The position numbers were made by a program, and so were the translations under genes. The notes under the pieces were generated by a model. It was not told the DNA's origin and searched no databases. It worked only from the letters and a program-made list of their open reading frames with translations. A stretch of 64,000 nucleotides of DNA, from contig NW_024397000.1 in NCBI RefSeq assembly GCF_905163445.1, forward strand, positions 1 to 64,000, in the 5' to 3' direction. The DNA is from Pararge aegeria (Eukaryota; Arthropoda; Insecta; Lepidoptera; Nymphalidae). Each line of letters begins with the position of its first letter. Within the stretch, counting starts at the first letter, position 1. This document shows positions 1 through 8,450 of this stretch, one piece after another.

Positions 1-144
1 ACCACTGGCACCAGACCCTCAATGCCCTTAAATTTTACCTCGTTAAAATATTTAAAGTGTACTCATTCCGATTGCGAGACCTCGTAAGAGTCCCGTATCG
101 TTATTTTTCGTCACTACCTACCCGTACCTCCCCCCTGTGCGGGG
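1..144 (-). pseudogene. 18S rRNA-derived fragment A (reference monomer)
   Basis: Read on the minus strand, 144 to 1 resembles the 5'-domain to 530-loop part of eukaryotic 18S rRNA. It contains ggtagtgacgaaaaataacg, then cgggactc, cggaatgagtacacttt, taacgagg and ggtctggtgccag, in the rRNA order. Identity is strong through cggaatgagtacacttt and decays toward the 530 loop, where the universally conserved residues after gtgccag are replaced. The fragment is short, has altered helix bases and cannot encode a working rRNA. It is a relic incorporated into the satellite and recurs at the start of most monomers. It starts at the arbitrary monomer phase chosen here; similarity may extend a few bases leftward into the preceding unit. 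Confidence 0.85.
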
Positions 145-228
145 TACAATATTGATATGATATTAAAATAATACCATTAATAAATAACATAATAAAAGAC
201 CACCACTTTTATAGAGACATAACGCCAC
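61..228. repeat. 168-bp direct repeat, copy A (reference monomer)
   Basis: This segment, from actcattccg to aacgccac, is nearly identical to 1236-1404 and so occurs twice per monomer, 267 bp apart across the monomer boundary. It combines most of 18S fragment A with the following AT-rich stretch. Differences from the second copy are few: gattgcgag here versus gattacgag there, cccgtacctcccccctg versus a C-run followed by tacctccccccg, and attaaaataat versus attaaaaaaat. These markers let the recombinant monomers be traced. Confidence 0.95.
145..228. other. AT-rich stretch following 18S fragment A
   Basis: Sequence from tacaatattgatatg to aacgccac. It is AT-rich, carries no open frame, and has no similarity to rRNA that I recognise. 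The same stretch follows fragment C at 1321-1404. The rRNA-like sequence stops abruptly at gcgggg just before it, so this is a junction between rRNA-derived and unrelated DNA. Confidence 0.7.
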
Positions 229-237
229 TGTGTGGCG
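223..237. other. Short perfect hairpin cgccac-tgt-gtggcg
   Basis: A 6-bp GC-rich stem (223-228 with 232-237) and 3-nt loop sits exactly where the 168-bp direct repeat ends and the GC-rich segment begins. It is present after copy A in each unit but not after copy C, where the sequence changes to ataattataaaaag right after the shared ccac. Confidence 0.6.
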
Positions 238-357
238 CCGCCATCAGTCTCCTTAGACTCGGTACTTTGTCGTCGCCGTCGACTTCGCACCTTCGCCCCA
301 TATAGTAGTGGCGCGGCGCGACGGGCCTAATGTGTAAGTGAAAAAAAAAAAAAAAAA
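229..357 (+). other. GC-rich segment ending in an A17 run; possible retrotransposed 3' end
   Basis: Positions 229-340 are clearly more GC-rich than their surroundings (gtcgtcgccgtcgacttcgc, tggcgcggcgcgacgggcc) and end in aatgtgtaagtg followed by 17 A residues at 341-357. A GC-rich tract ending in poly(A) resembles the 3' end of a retroposed transcript or a SINE. I see no AATAAA signal just upstream and no clear target-site duplication, so this is only a possibility. The A-run varies from about 14 to 21 between monomers, as expected from slippage. Confidence 0.4.
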
Positions 358-444
358 TTAAATTAATTGTTATTTTACAATATCTTCTAATATGAATAAG
401 AGTACTTTGTATTGGTACGTTTTGTTTTTTGTTTTTTTTTTTTT
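358..444. other. AT-rich linker ending in a T-rich run
   Basis: An AT-rich stretch (attaattgttattttac and onward) ends in tttgttttttg followed by 13 T residues at 432-444. The T-rich run faces the A17 run about 65 bp upstream, so the two could pair as an A:T stem. No gene or RNA was recognised. The T-run is shortened in the monomer at 44119. Confidence 0.5.
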
Positions 445-462
445 AAACGGAACTGAACCTAA

Positions 463-485
463 GTGACCGGCCTGCGGCCGGGCAC
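463..485. other. GC-rich hairpin in left arm of the inverted repeat
   Basis: gtgaccggcc / ggccgggcac pair as a 10-bp stem with one A-G mismatch (466 with 482) and a tgc loop. It is the imperfect partner of the perfect hairpin at 758-780, so the large inverted repeat can form either one long stem or two small local ones. Confidence 0.7.
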
Positions 486-502
486 CCGTCTTATTCATGT
501 TC

Positions 503-519
503 TAACCTAACCTAACCTA
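503..519. repeat. Telomere-like CCTAA repeats, left arm
   Basis: Three CCTAA units in a row (taacctaacctaaccta). This is the complement of the insect telomere motif TTAGG. It lies inside the left arm of the inverted repeat, not at a chromosome end. Three units is too short to call a true interstitial telomere tract. Confidence 0.8.
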
Positions 520-722
520 TCCAAACCTTTTAAAACTAGTTTGGATTCCTTTAGACCTCAGCCCACCGGCAACTACGACTAACTAAACACTGATCTAGCT
601 ATCTGGCTTTCATCAGTGCATCAACAGCAGCATAACTAGTATTAAAATAGTAATGAGTTTTTATTAATGCATATATTCACATTAAATCTTGAATCTAAAG
701 TCTAAAGGTGTCAAAACTAGAT

Positions 723-740
723 TTAGGTTAGGTTAGGTTA
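723..740. repeat. Telomere-like TTAGG repeats, right arm
   Basis: ttaggttaggttaggtta is three TTAGG units plus a partial one. It faces the CCTAA tract of the left arm across about 200 bp, so the two point in opposite directions. It is altered to ttaggttaggtaaggtta in the monomers at 18281 and 61170. Confidence 0.8.
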
Positions 741-757
741 GAACATGAATACGAGGG

Positions 758-780
758 GTGCCCGGCCACAGGCCGGGCAC
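758..780. other. Perfect GC-rich hairpin in right arm
   Basis: gtgcccggcc, loop aca, ggccgggcac: a perfect 10-bp stem with a 3-nt loop. No T-run follows, so it does not look like a bacterial-type terminator. It appears once per monomer. Confidence 0.75.
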
Positions 781-797
781 TTGGGTTCAGTTCAGTC

Positions 798-1040
798 AAA
801 AATTATATATTATTTACTATTATTTATATTTGAATGAGAATGAAAAATAGCAATTATTTTGAATAGTTTTCAGAATGAGACAGACGGGTGTGGTAGGGTA
901 AAATCTCCAATTTAAAGTTCTCTTATTGCGTATATGTTATGTGTGTTTGCATAGTAGTTTACTATAATGGTAAGCGGTTCGTGTAACGATCTTGCGCGTC
1001 TATATTTACAAGTGTGTGGGCAGTTCGTGTATTGATTATT
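798..1040. other. Unrecognised non-coding block
   Basis: About 240 bp between the inverted repeat and 18S fragment B. The first half is AT-rich (aattatatattatttac); the second half is more mixed (gtaagcggttcgtgtaacg, cttgcgcgtc). I see no open frame of note, no tRNA or 5S-like internal promoter, and no similarity I can name. It is one of the best conserved parts of the monomer; a recurrent difference is atttacaag versus atttgcaag near 1010. Confidence 0.5.
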
Positions 1041-1235
1041 CGATGACGGGACCTCGTAAGAGTCCCGTATCGTTATTTTTCGTCACTACCTACCCGTACC
1101 TCCCCCCCCGTGCAGGGAGTGGGTAATTTGCGCGCCTGCTGCCTTCCTTGGATGTGGTAGCAGTTTCTCAGGCTCCCTCACCGGAATCGAACCCTGATTC
1201 CCCGTTACCCGCGACAGACAATGGTAGTCGCAGAA
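1041..1235 (-). pseudogene. 18S rRNA-derived fragment B (reference monomer)
   Basis: The minus strand from 1235 to 1041 follows eukaryotic 18S rRNA for about 195 nt in the correct order: ttctgcg-actaccat, gggtaacggggaatcagg, ggttcgattccgg, gagggagcctgagaaac, taccacatccaaggaagg, cagcaggcgcgcaaattacc, then gtagtgacgaaaaataacg and cgggactc. Differences from functional 18S include tgctaccac where the conserved form is cggctaccac, about a dozen extra bases with a long C-run (G-run in rRNA sense) just before gtagtgacg, and loss of similarity after cccgtcatcg. It is a partial pseudogene. The open frames of about 60-68 codons on both strands here are translation shadows of rRNA. Confidence 0.92.
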
Positions 1236-1320
1236 ACTCATTCCGATTACGAGACCTCGTAAGAGTCCCGTATCGTTATTTTTCGTCACTACCTACCCCC
1301 CTACCTCCCCCCGTGCGGGG
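1236..1320 (-). pseudogene. 18S rRNA-derived fragment C (reference monomer)
   Basis: A third 18S-like piece directly abuts fragment B. On the minus strand it covers the region from gcac...ggtagtgacg to cgtaatcggaatgagt and then jumps back to ttctgcg, the start of fragment B. In a real 18S gene the fragment B region precedes this one, so the order is scrambled: the C region is duplicated upstream of B in rRNA sense. The C-run between ctac and the following cta is 6 long here and 6-9 elsewhere, a useful marker for relating monomers. Confidence 0.88.
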
Positions 1321-1404
1321 TACAATATTGATATGATATTAAAAAAATACCATTAATAAATAACATAATAAAAGACCACCACTTTTATAGAGACATAACG
1401 CCAC
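1236..1404. repeat. 168-bp direct repeat, copy C (reference monomer)
   Basis: Second copy of the 61-228 repeat: 18S fragment C plus the AT-rich stretch at 1321-1404. The next A copy starts at 1503, so C and A are separated by only about 100 bp of non-repeated sequence. Exchange between them would delete about 267 bp, the size lost in the three fused monomers. Confidence 0.95.
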
Positions 1405-1442
1405 ATAATTATAAAAAGTATAGTGTGTGGATCTAATCAACC
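1405..1442. other. Spacer at the monomer junction
   Basis: ataattataaaaagtatag followed by tgtgtggatctaatcaacc leads into the degenerate 530-loop-like sequence that opens the next unit. Nothing is recognised in it. Confidence 0.5.
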
Positions 1443-2885
1443 ACCACTGGCACCAGACCCTCAATGCCCTTAAATTTTACCTCGTTAAAATATTTAAAGT
1501 GTACTCATTCCGATTGCGAGACCTCGTAAGAGTCCCGTATCGTTATTTTTCGTCACTACCTACCCGTACCTCCCCCCTGTGCGGGGTACAATATTGATAT
1601 GATATTAAAATAATACCATTAATAAATAACATAATAAAAGACCACCACTTTTATAGAGACATAACGCCACTGTGTGGCGCCGCCATCAGTCTCCTTAGAC
1701 TCGGTACTTTGTCGTCGCCGTCGACTTCGCACCTTCGCCCCATATAGTAGTGGCGCGGCGCGACGGGCCTAATGTGTAAGTGAAAAAAAAAAAAAAAAAT
1801 TAAATTAATTGTTATTTTACAATATCTTCTAATATGAATAAGAGTACTTTGTATTGGTACGTTTTGTTTTTTGTTTTTTTTTTTTTAAACGGAACTGAAC
1901 CTAAGTGACCGGCCTGCGGCCGGGCACCCGTCTTATTCATGTTCTAACCTAACCTAACCTATCCAAACCTTTTAAAACTAGTTTGGATTCCTTTAGACCT
2001 CAGCCCACCGGCAACTACGACTAACTAAACACTGATCTAGCTATCTGGCTTTCATCAGTGCATCAACAGCAGCATAACTAGTATTAAAATAGTAATGAGT
2101 TTTTATTAATGCATATATTCACATTAAATCTTGAAACTAAAGTCTAAAGGTGTCAAAACTAGATTTAGGTTAGGTTAGGTTAGAATATGAATACGAGGGG
2201 TGCCCGGCCACAGGCCGGGCACTTGGGTTCAGTTCAGTCAAAAATTATATATTATTTACTATTATTTATATTTGAATGAGAATGAAAAATAGCAATTATT
2301 TTGAATAGTTTTCAGAATGAGACAGACGGGTGTGGTAGGGTAAAATCTCCAATTTAAAGTTCTCTTATTGCGTATATGTTATGTGTGTTTGCATAGTAGT
2401 TTACTATAATGGTAAGCGGTTCGTGTAACGATCTTGCGCGTCTATATTTACAAGTGTGTGGGCAGTTCGTGTATTGATTATTCGATGACGGGACCTCGTA
2501 AGAGTCCCGTATCGTTATTTTTCGTCACTACCTACCCGTACCTCCCCCCCCCGTGCAGGGAGTGGGTAATTTGCGCGCCTGCTGCCTTCCTTGGTTGTGG
2601 TAGCAGTTTCTCAGGCTCCCTCACCGGAATCGAACCCTGATTCCCCGTTACCCGCGACAGACAATGGTAGTCGCAGAAACTCATTCCGATTACGAGACCT
2701 CGTAAGAGTCCCGTATCGTTATTTTTCGTCACTACCTACCCCCCTACCTCCCCCCGTGCGGGGTACAATATTGATATGATATTAAAAAAATACCATTAAT
2801 AAATAACATAATAAAAGACCACCACTTTTATAGAGACATAACGCCACATAATTATAAAAAGTATAGTGTGTGGATCTAATCAACC
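1443..2885. repeat. Monomer 2
   Basis: 1,443 bp, 18S B-C block 2484-2763. Private changes: ttgaaactaaag near 2134, tagaatatgaat near 2184, ggttgtgg for ggatgtgg at 2594. B C-run is 9. Confidence 0.97.
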
Positions 2886-4328
2886 ACCACTGGCACCAGA
2901 CCCTCAATGCCCTTAAATTTTACCTCGTTAAAATATTTAAAGTGTACTCATTCCGATTGCGAGACCTCGTAAGAGTCCCGTATCGTTATTTTTCGTCACT
3001 ACCTACCCGTACCTCCCCCCTGTGCGGGGTACAATATTGATATGATATTAAAATAATACCATTAATAAATAACATAATAAAAGACCACCACTTTTATAGA
3101 GACATAACGCCACTGTGTGGCGCCGCCATCAGTCTCCTTAGACTCGGTACTTTGTCGTCGCCGTCGACTTCGCACCTTCGCCCCATATAGTAGTGGCGCG
3201 GCGCGACGGGCCTAATGTGTAAGTGAAAAAAAAAAAAAAAATTAAATTAATTGTTATTTTACAATATCTTCTAATATGAATAAGAGTACTTTGTATTGGT
3301 ACGTTTTGTTTTTTGTTTTTTTTTTTTTAAACGGAACTGAACCTAAGTGACCGGCCTGCGGCCGGGCACCCGTCTTATTCATGTTCTAACCTAACCTAAC
3401 CTATCCAAACCTTTTAAAACTAGTTTGGATTCCTTTAGACCTCAGCCCACCGGCAACTACGACTAACTAAACACTGATCTAGCTATCTGGCTTTCATCAG
3501 TGCATCAACAGCAGCATAACTAGTATTAAAATAGTAATGAGTTTTTATTAATGCATATATTCACATTAAATCTTGAATCTAAAGTCTAAAGGTGTCAAAA
3601 CTAGATTTAGGTTAGGTTAGGTTAGAACATGAATACGAGGGGTGCCCGGCCACAGGCCGGGCACTTGGGTTCAGTTCAGTCAAAAATTATATATTATTTA
3701 CTATTATTTATATTTGAATGAGAATGAAAAATAGCAATTATTTTGAATAGTTTTCAGAATGAGACAGACGGGTGTGGTAGGGTAAAATCTCCAATTTAAA
3801 GTTCTCTTATTGCGTATATGTTATGTGTGTTTGCATAGTAGTTTACTATAATGGTAAGCGGTTCGTGTAACGATCTTGCGCGTCTATATTTACAAGTGTG
3901 TGGGCAGTTCGTGTATTGATTATTCGATGACGGGACCTCGTAAGAGTCCCGTATCGTTATTTTTCGTCACTACCTACCCGTACCTCCCCCCCCGTGCAGG
4001 GAGTGGGTAATTTGCGCGCCTGCTGCCTTCCTTGGATGTGGTAGCAGTTTCTCAGGCTCCCTCACCGGAATCGAACCCTGATTCCCCGTTACCCGCGACA
4101 GACAATGGTAGTCGCAGAAACTCATTCCGATTACGAGACCTCGTAAGAGTCCCGTATCGTTATTTTTCGTCACTACCTACCCCCCCCTACCTCCCCCCGT
4201 GCGGGGTACAATATTGATATGATATTAAAAAAATACCATTAATAAATAACATAATAAAAGACCACCACTTTTATAGAGACATAACGCCACATAATTATAA
4301 AAAGTATAGTGTGTGGATCTAATCAACC
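2886..4328. repeat. Monomer 3
   Basis: 1,443 bp, 18S B-C block 3927-4206. C-block C-run is 8. Confidence 0.97.
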
Positions 4329-5772
4329 ACCACTGGCACCAGACCCTCAATGCCCTTAAATTTTACCTCGTTAAAATATTTAAAGTGTACTCATTCCGAT
4401 TGCGAGACCTCGTAAGAGTCCCGTATCGTTATTTTTCGTCACTACCTACCCGTACCTCCCCCCTGTGCGGGGTACAATATTGATATGATATTAAAATAAT
4501 ACCATTAATAAATAACATAATAAAAGACCACCACTTTTATAGAGACATAACGCCACTGTGTGGCGCCGCCATCAGTCTCCTTAGACTCGGTACTTTGTCG
4601 TCGCCGTCGACTTCGCACCTTCGCCCCATATAGTAGTGGCGCGGCGCGACGGGCCTAATGTGTAAGTGAAAAAAAAAAAAAAAAATTAAATTAATTGTTA
4701 TTTTACAATATCTTCTAATATGAATAAGAGTACTTTGTATTGGTACGTTTTGTTTTTTGTTTTTTTTTTTTTAAACGGAACTGAACCTAAGTGACCGGCC
4801 TGCGGCCGGGCACCCGTCTTATTCATGTTCTAACCTAACCTAACCTATCCAAACCTTTTAAAACTAGTTTGGATTCCTTTAGACCTCAGCCCACCGGCAA
4901 CTACGACTAACTAAACACTGATCTAGCTATCTGGCTTTCATCAGTGCATCAACAGCAGCATAACTAGTATTAAAATAGTAATGAGTTTTTATTAATGCAT
5001 ATATTCACATTAAATCTTGAATCTAAAGTCTAAAGGTGTCAAAACTAGATTTAGGTTAGGTTAGGTTAGAACATGAATACGAGGGGTGCCCGGCCACAGG
5101 CCGGGCACTTGGGTTCAGTTCAGTCAAAAATTATATATTATTTACTATTATTTATATTTGAATGAGAATGAAAAATAGCAATTATTTTGAATAGTTTTCA
5201 GAATGAGACAGACGGGTGTGGTAGGGTAAAATCTCCAATTTAAAGTTCTCTTATTGCGTATATGTTATGTGTGTTTGCATAGTAGTTTACTATAATGGTA
5301 AGCGGTTCGTGTAACGATCTTGCGCGTCTATATTTACAAGTGTGTGGGCAGTTCGTGTATTGATTATTCGATGACGGGACCTCGTAAGAGTCCCGTATCG
5401 TTATTTTTCGTCACTACCTACCCGTACCTCCCCCCCCGTGCAGGGAGTGGGTAATTTGCGCGCCTGCTGCCTTCCTTGGATGTGGTAGCAGTTTCTCAGG
5501 CTCCCTCACCGGAATCGAACCCTGATTCCCCGTTACCCGCGACAGACAATGGTAGTCGCAGAAACTCATTCCGATTACGAGACCTCGTAAGAGTCCCGTA
5601 TCGTTATTTTTCGTCACTACCTACCCCCCCCTACCTCCCCCCGTGCGGGGTACAATATTGATATGATATTAAAAAAATACCATTAATAAATAACATAATA
5701 AAAGACCACCACTTTTATAGAGACATAACGCCACATAATTATAAAAAGTATAGTGTGTGGATCTAATCAACC
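4329..5772. repeat. Monomer 4
   Basis: 1,444 bp, 18S B-C block 5371-5650. C-block C-run is 8, like monomer 3. Confidence 0.97.
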
Positions 5773-7009
5773 ACCACTGGCACCAGACCCTCAATGCCCT
5801 TAAATTTTACCTCGTTAAAATATTTAAAGTGTACTCATTCCGATTGCGAGACCTCGTAAGAGTCCCGTATCGTTATTTTTCGTCACTACCTACCCGTACC
5901 TCCCCCCTGTGCGGGGTACAATATTGATATGATATTAAAATAATACCATTAATAAATAACATAATAAAAGACCACCACTTTTATAGAGACATAACGCCAC
6001 TGTGTGGCGCCGCCATCAGTCTCCTTAGACTCGGTACTTTGTCGTCGCCGTCGACTTCGCACCTTCGCCCCATATAGTAGTGGCGCGGCGCGACGGGCCT
6101 AATGTGTAAGTGAAAAAAAAAAAAAAAAAAAAATTAATTGTTATTTTACAATATCTTCTAATATGAATAAGAGTACTTTGTATTGGTACGTTTTGTTTTT
6201 TGTTTTTTTTTTTTAAACGGAACTGAACCTAAGTGACCGGCCTGCGGCCGGGCACCCGTCTTATTCATGTTCTAACCTAACCTAACCTATCCAAACCTTT
6301 TAAAACTAGTTTGGATTCCTTTAGACCTCAGCCCACCGGCAACTACGACTAACTAAACACTGATCTAGCTATCTGGCTTTCATCAGTGCATCAACAGCAG
6401 CATAACTAGTATTAAAATAGTAATGAGTTTTTATTAATGCATATATTCACATTAAATCTTGAATCTAAAGTCTAAAGGTGTCAAAACTAGATTTAGGTTA
6501 GGTTAGGTTAGAACATGAATACGAGGGGTGCCCGGCCACAGGCCGGGCACTTGGGTTCAGTTCAGTCAAAAATTATATATTATTTACTATTATTTATATT
6601 TGAATGAGAATGAAAAATAGCAATTATTTTGAATAGTTTTCAGAATGAGACAGACGGGTGTGGTAGGGTAAAATCTCCAATTTAAAGTTCTCTTATTGCG
6701 TATATGTTATGTGTGTTTGCATAGTAGTTTACTATAATGGTAAGCGGTTCGTGTAACGATCTTGCGCGTCTATATTTACAAGTGTGTGGGCAGTTCGTGT
6801 ATTGATTATTCGATGACGGGACCTCGTAAGAGTCCCGTATCGTTATTTTTCGTCACTACCTACCCCCCTACCTCCCCCCGTGCGAGGTACAATATTGATA
6901 TGATATTAAAAAAATACCATTAATAAATAACAAAATAAAAGACCACCACTTTTATAGAGACATAACGCCACATAATTATAAAAAGTATAGTGTGTGGATC
7001 TAATCAACC
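5773..7009. repeat. Monomer 5, short B/C recombinant (1,237 bp)
   Basis: About 205 bp shorter than usual. The left flank gattattcgatgacggg belongs to fragment B, but after the shared acctcgtaagagtcccg stretch the sequence is that of fragment C (taccccccta, then the AT-rich stretch). The hybrid 18S piece is 6811-6887, and the rRNA segment from gggtaacgggg to the C-run is absent. The loss matches the 203-bp B-to-C spacing. The A-run near 6113 is expanded and merged with the next bases. It also carries aacaaaataaaag near 6930 and gtgcgagg for gtgcgggg. Confidence 0.95.
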
Positions 7010-8450
7010 ACCACTGGCACCAGACCCTCAATGCCCTTTAATTTTACCTCGTTAAAATATTTAAAGTGTACTCATTCCGATTGCGGGACCTCGTAAGAGT
7101 CCCGTATCGTTATTTTTCGTCACTACCTACCCGTACCTCCCCCCTGTGCGGGGTACAATATTGATATGATATTAAAATAATACCATTAATAAATAACATA
7201 ATAAAAGACCACCACTTTTATAGAGACATAACGCCACTGTGTGGCGCCGCCATCAGTCTCCTTAGACTCGGTACTTTGTCGTCGCCGTCGACTTCGCACC
7301 TTCGCCCCATATAGTAGTGGCGCGGCGCGACGGGCCTAATGTGTAAGTGAAAAAAAAAAAAAAATTAAATTAATTGTTATTTTACAATATCTTCTAATAT
7401 GAATAAGAGTACTTTGTATTGGTACGTTTTGTTTTTTGTTTTTTTTTTTTTAAACGGAACTGAACCTAAGTGACCGGCCTGCGGCCGGGCACCCGTCTTA
7501 TTCATGTTCTAACCTAACCTAACCTATCCAAACCTTTTAAAACTAGTTTGGATTCCTTTAGACCTCAGCCCACCGGCAACTACGACTAACTAAACACTGA
7601 TCTAGCTATCTGGCTTTCATCAGTGCATCAACAGCAGCATAACTAGTATTAAAATAGTAATGAGTTTTTATTAATGCATATATTCACATTAAATCTTGAA
7701 TCTAAAGTCTAAAGGTGTCAAAACTAGATTTAGGTTAGGTTAGGTTAGAACATGAATACGAGGGGTGCCCGGCCACAGGCCGGGCACTTGGGTTCAGTTC
7801 AGTCAAAAATTATATATTATTTACTATTATTTATATTTGAATGAGAATGAAAAATAGCAATTATTTTGAATAGTTTTCAGAATGAGACAGACGGGTGTGG
7901 TAGGGTAAAATCTCCAATTTAAAGTTCTCTTATTGCGTATATGTTATGTGTGTTTGCATAGTAGTTTACTATAATGGTAAGCGGTTCGTGTAACGATCTT
8001 GCGCGTCTATATTTACAAGTGTGTGGGCAGTTCGTGTATTGATTATTCGATGACGGGACCTCGTAAGAGTCCCGTATCGTTATTTTTCGTCACTACCTAC
8101 CCGTACCTCCCCCCCCCGTGCAGGGAGTGGGTAATTTGCGCGCCTGCTGCCTGCCTTGGATGTGGTAGCAGTTTCTCAGGCTCCCTCACCGGAATCGAAC
8201 CCTGATTCCCCGTTACCCGCGACAGACAATGGTAGTCGCAGAAACTCATTCCGATTACGAGACCTCGTAAGAGTCCCGTATCGTTATTTTTCGTCACTAC
8301 CTACCCCCCTACCTCCCCCCGTGCGGGGTACAATATTGATATGATATTAAAAAAATACCATTAATAAATAACATAATAAAAGACCACCACTTTTATAGAG
8401 ACATAACGCCACATAATTATAAAAAGTATAGTGTGTGGATCTAATCAACC
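7010..8450. repeat. Monomer 6
   Basis: 1,441 bp, 18S B-C block 8049-8328. Private changes: ccctttaatttt near 7036, gcgggacc near 7084, cctgccttgg near 8151. B C-run is 9. Confidence 0.97.

Larger units (their letters stand above)
446..797. mobile_element. Imperfect inverted repeat with telomere-like motifs (MITE-like)
   Basis: The left arm (about 446-556) and right arm (about 700-797) are reverse complements over about 100 bp with mismatches and small gaps. Paired landmarks are aactgaacc with ggttcagtt, ggccgggcaccc with gggtgcccggcc, ttattcatgttctaacctaa with ttaggttagaacatgaat, and cctttagac with gtctaaagg. The loop between (557-699) is about 143 bp, AT-rich and non-coding. A short non-coding element with long terminal inverted repeats resembles a foldback or MITE-type DNA transposon, but I cannot see a convincing target-site duplication or a known terminal motif. 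It recurs once per monomer, 45 times in the window. Confidence 0.6.
1..1442. repeat. Monomer 1 (reference)
   Basis: 1,442 bp. Sub-elements are annotated individually here; other units keep the same order. The B C-run is 8 long and the C-block C-run is 6 long. Confidence 0.97.

Noticed and set aside
503..740. A true telomere or telomere-adjacent tract
   Set aside because: There are only three motif units on each side, in opposed orientation, embedded in an inverted repeat that recurs every 1.44 kb.
758..780. Rho-independent terminator
   Set aside because: The hairpin is not followed by a T-run, and the sequence is from a eukaryotic satellite.
1038..1055. CENP-B box-like motif near ttcgatgacggga
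   Set aside because: The required A after the four variable bases is absent and the spacing does not fit the CENP-B box. There is no other centromere signature.
1175..1200. tRNA-like motif ggttcgattcc on the minus strand
   Set aside because: It resembles a tRNA T-loop box, but it is part of the conserved 18S context gggaatcagg-gttcgattccgg. No acceptor or anticodon arms are present.
1041..1320. A functional 18S rRNA gene
   Set aside because: Only about 280 nt are present, in scrambled order, with changes at conserved positions and no flanking 5.8S or 28S sequence.
1086..1336. Recurring minus-strand 66-67 codon and plus-strand 60-69 codon open frames
   Set aside because: They lie on 18S rRNA-like sequence and overlap each other on opposite strands. 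They are translation shadows of rRNA; their ends shift with C-run length.
2434..2640. 68-codon plus-strand frame (also at 7999, 9442, 29537, 30980, 32423, 50885, 52327)
   Set aside because: It appears only when the fragment B C-run has 9 residues and runs antisense through rRNA-like sequence. It has no start context or domain.
5773..7009. Sequencing or assembly error as the cause of the short monomer
   Set aside because: The breakpoints fall exactly in shared 18S repeats with the right size change. Recombination explains it better, though reads were not available.
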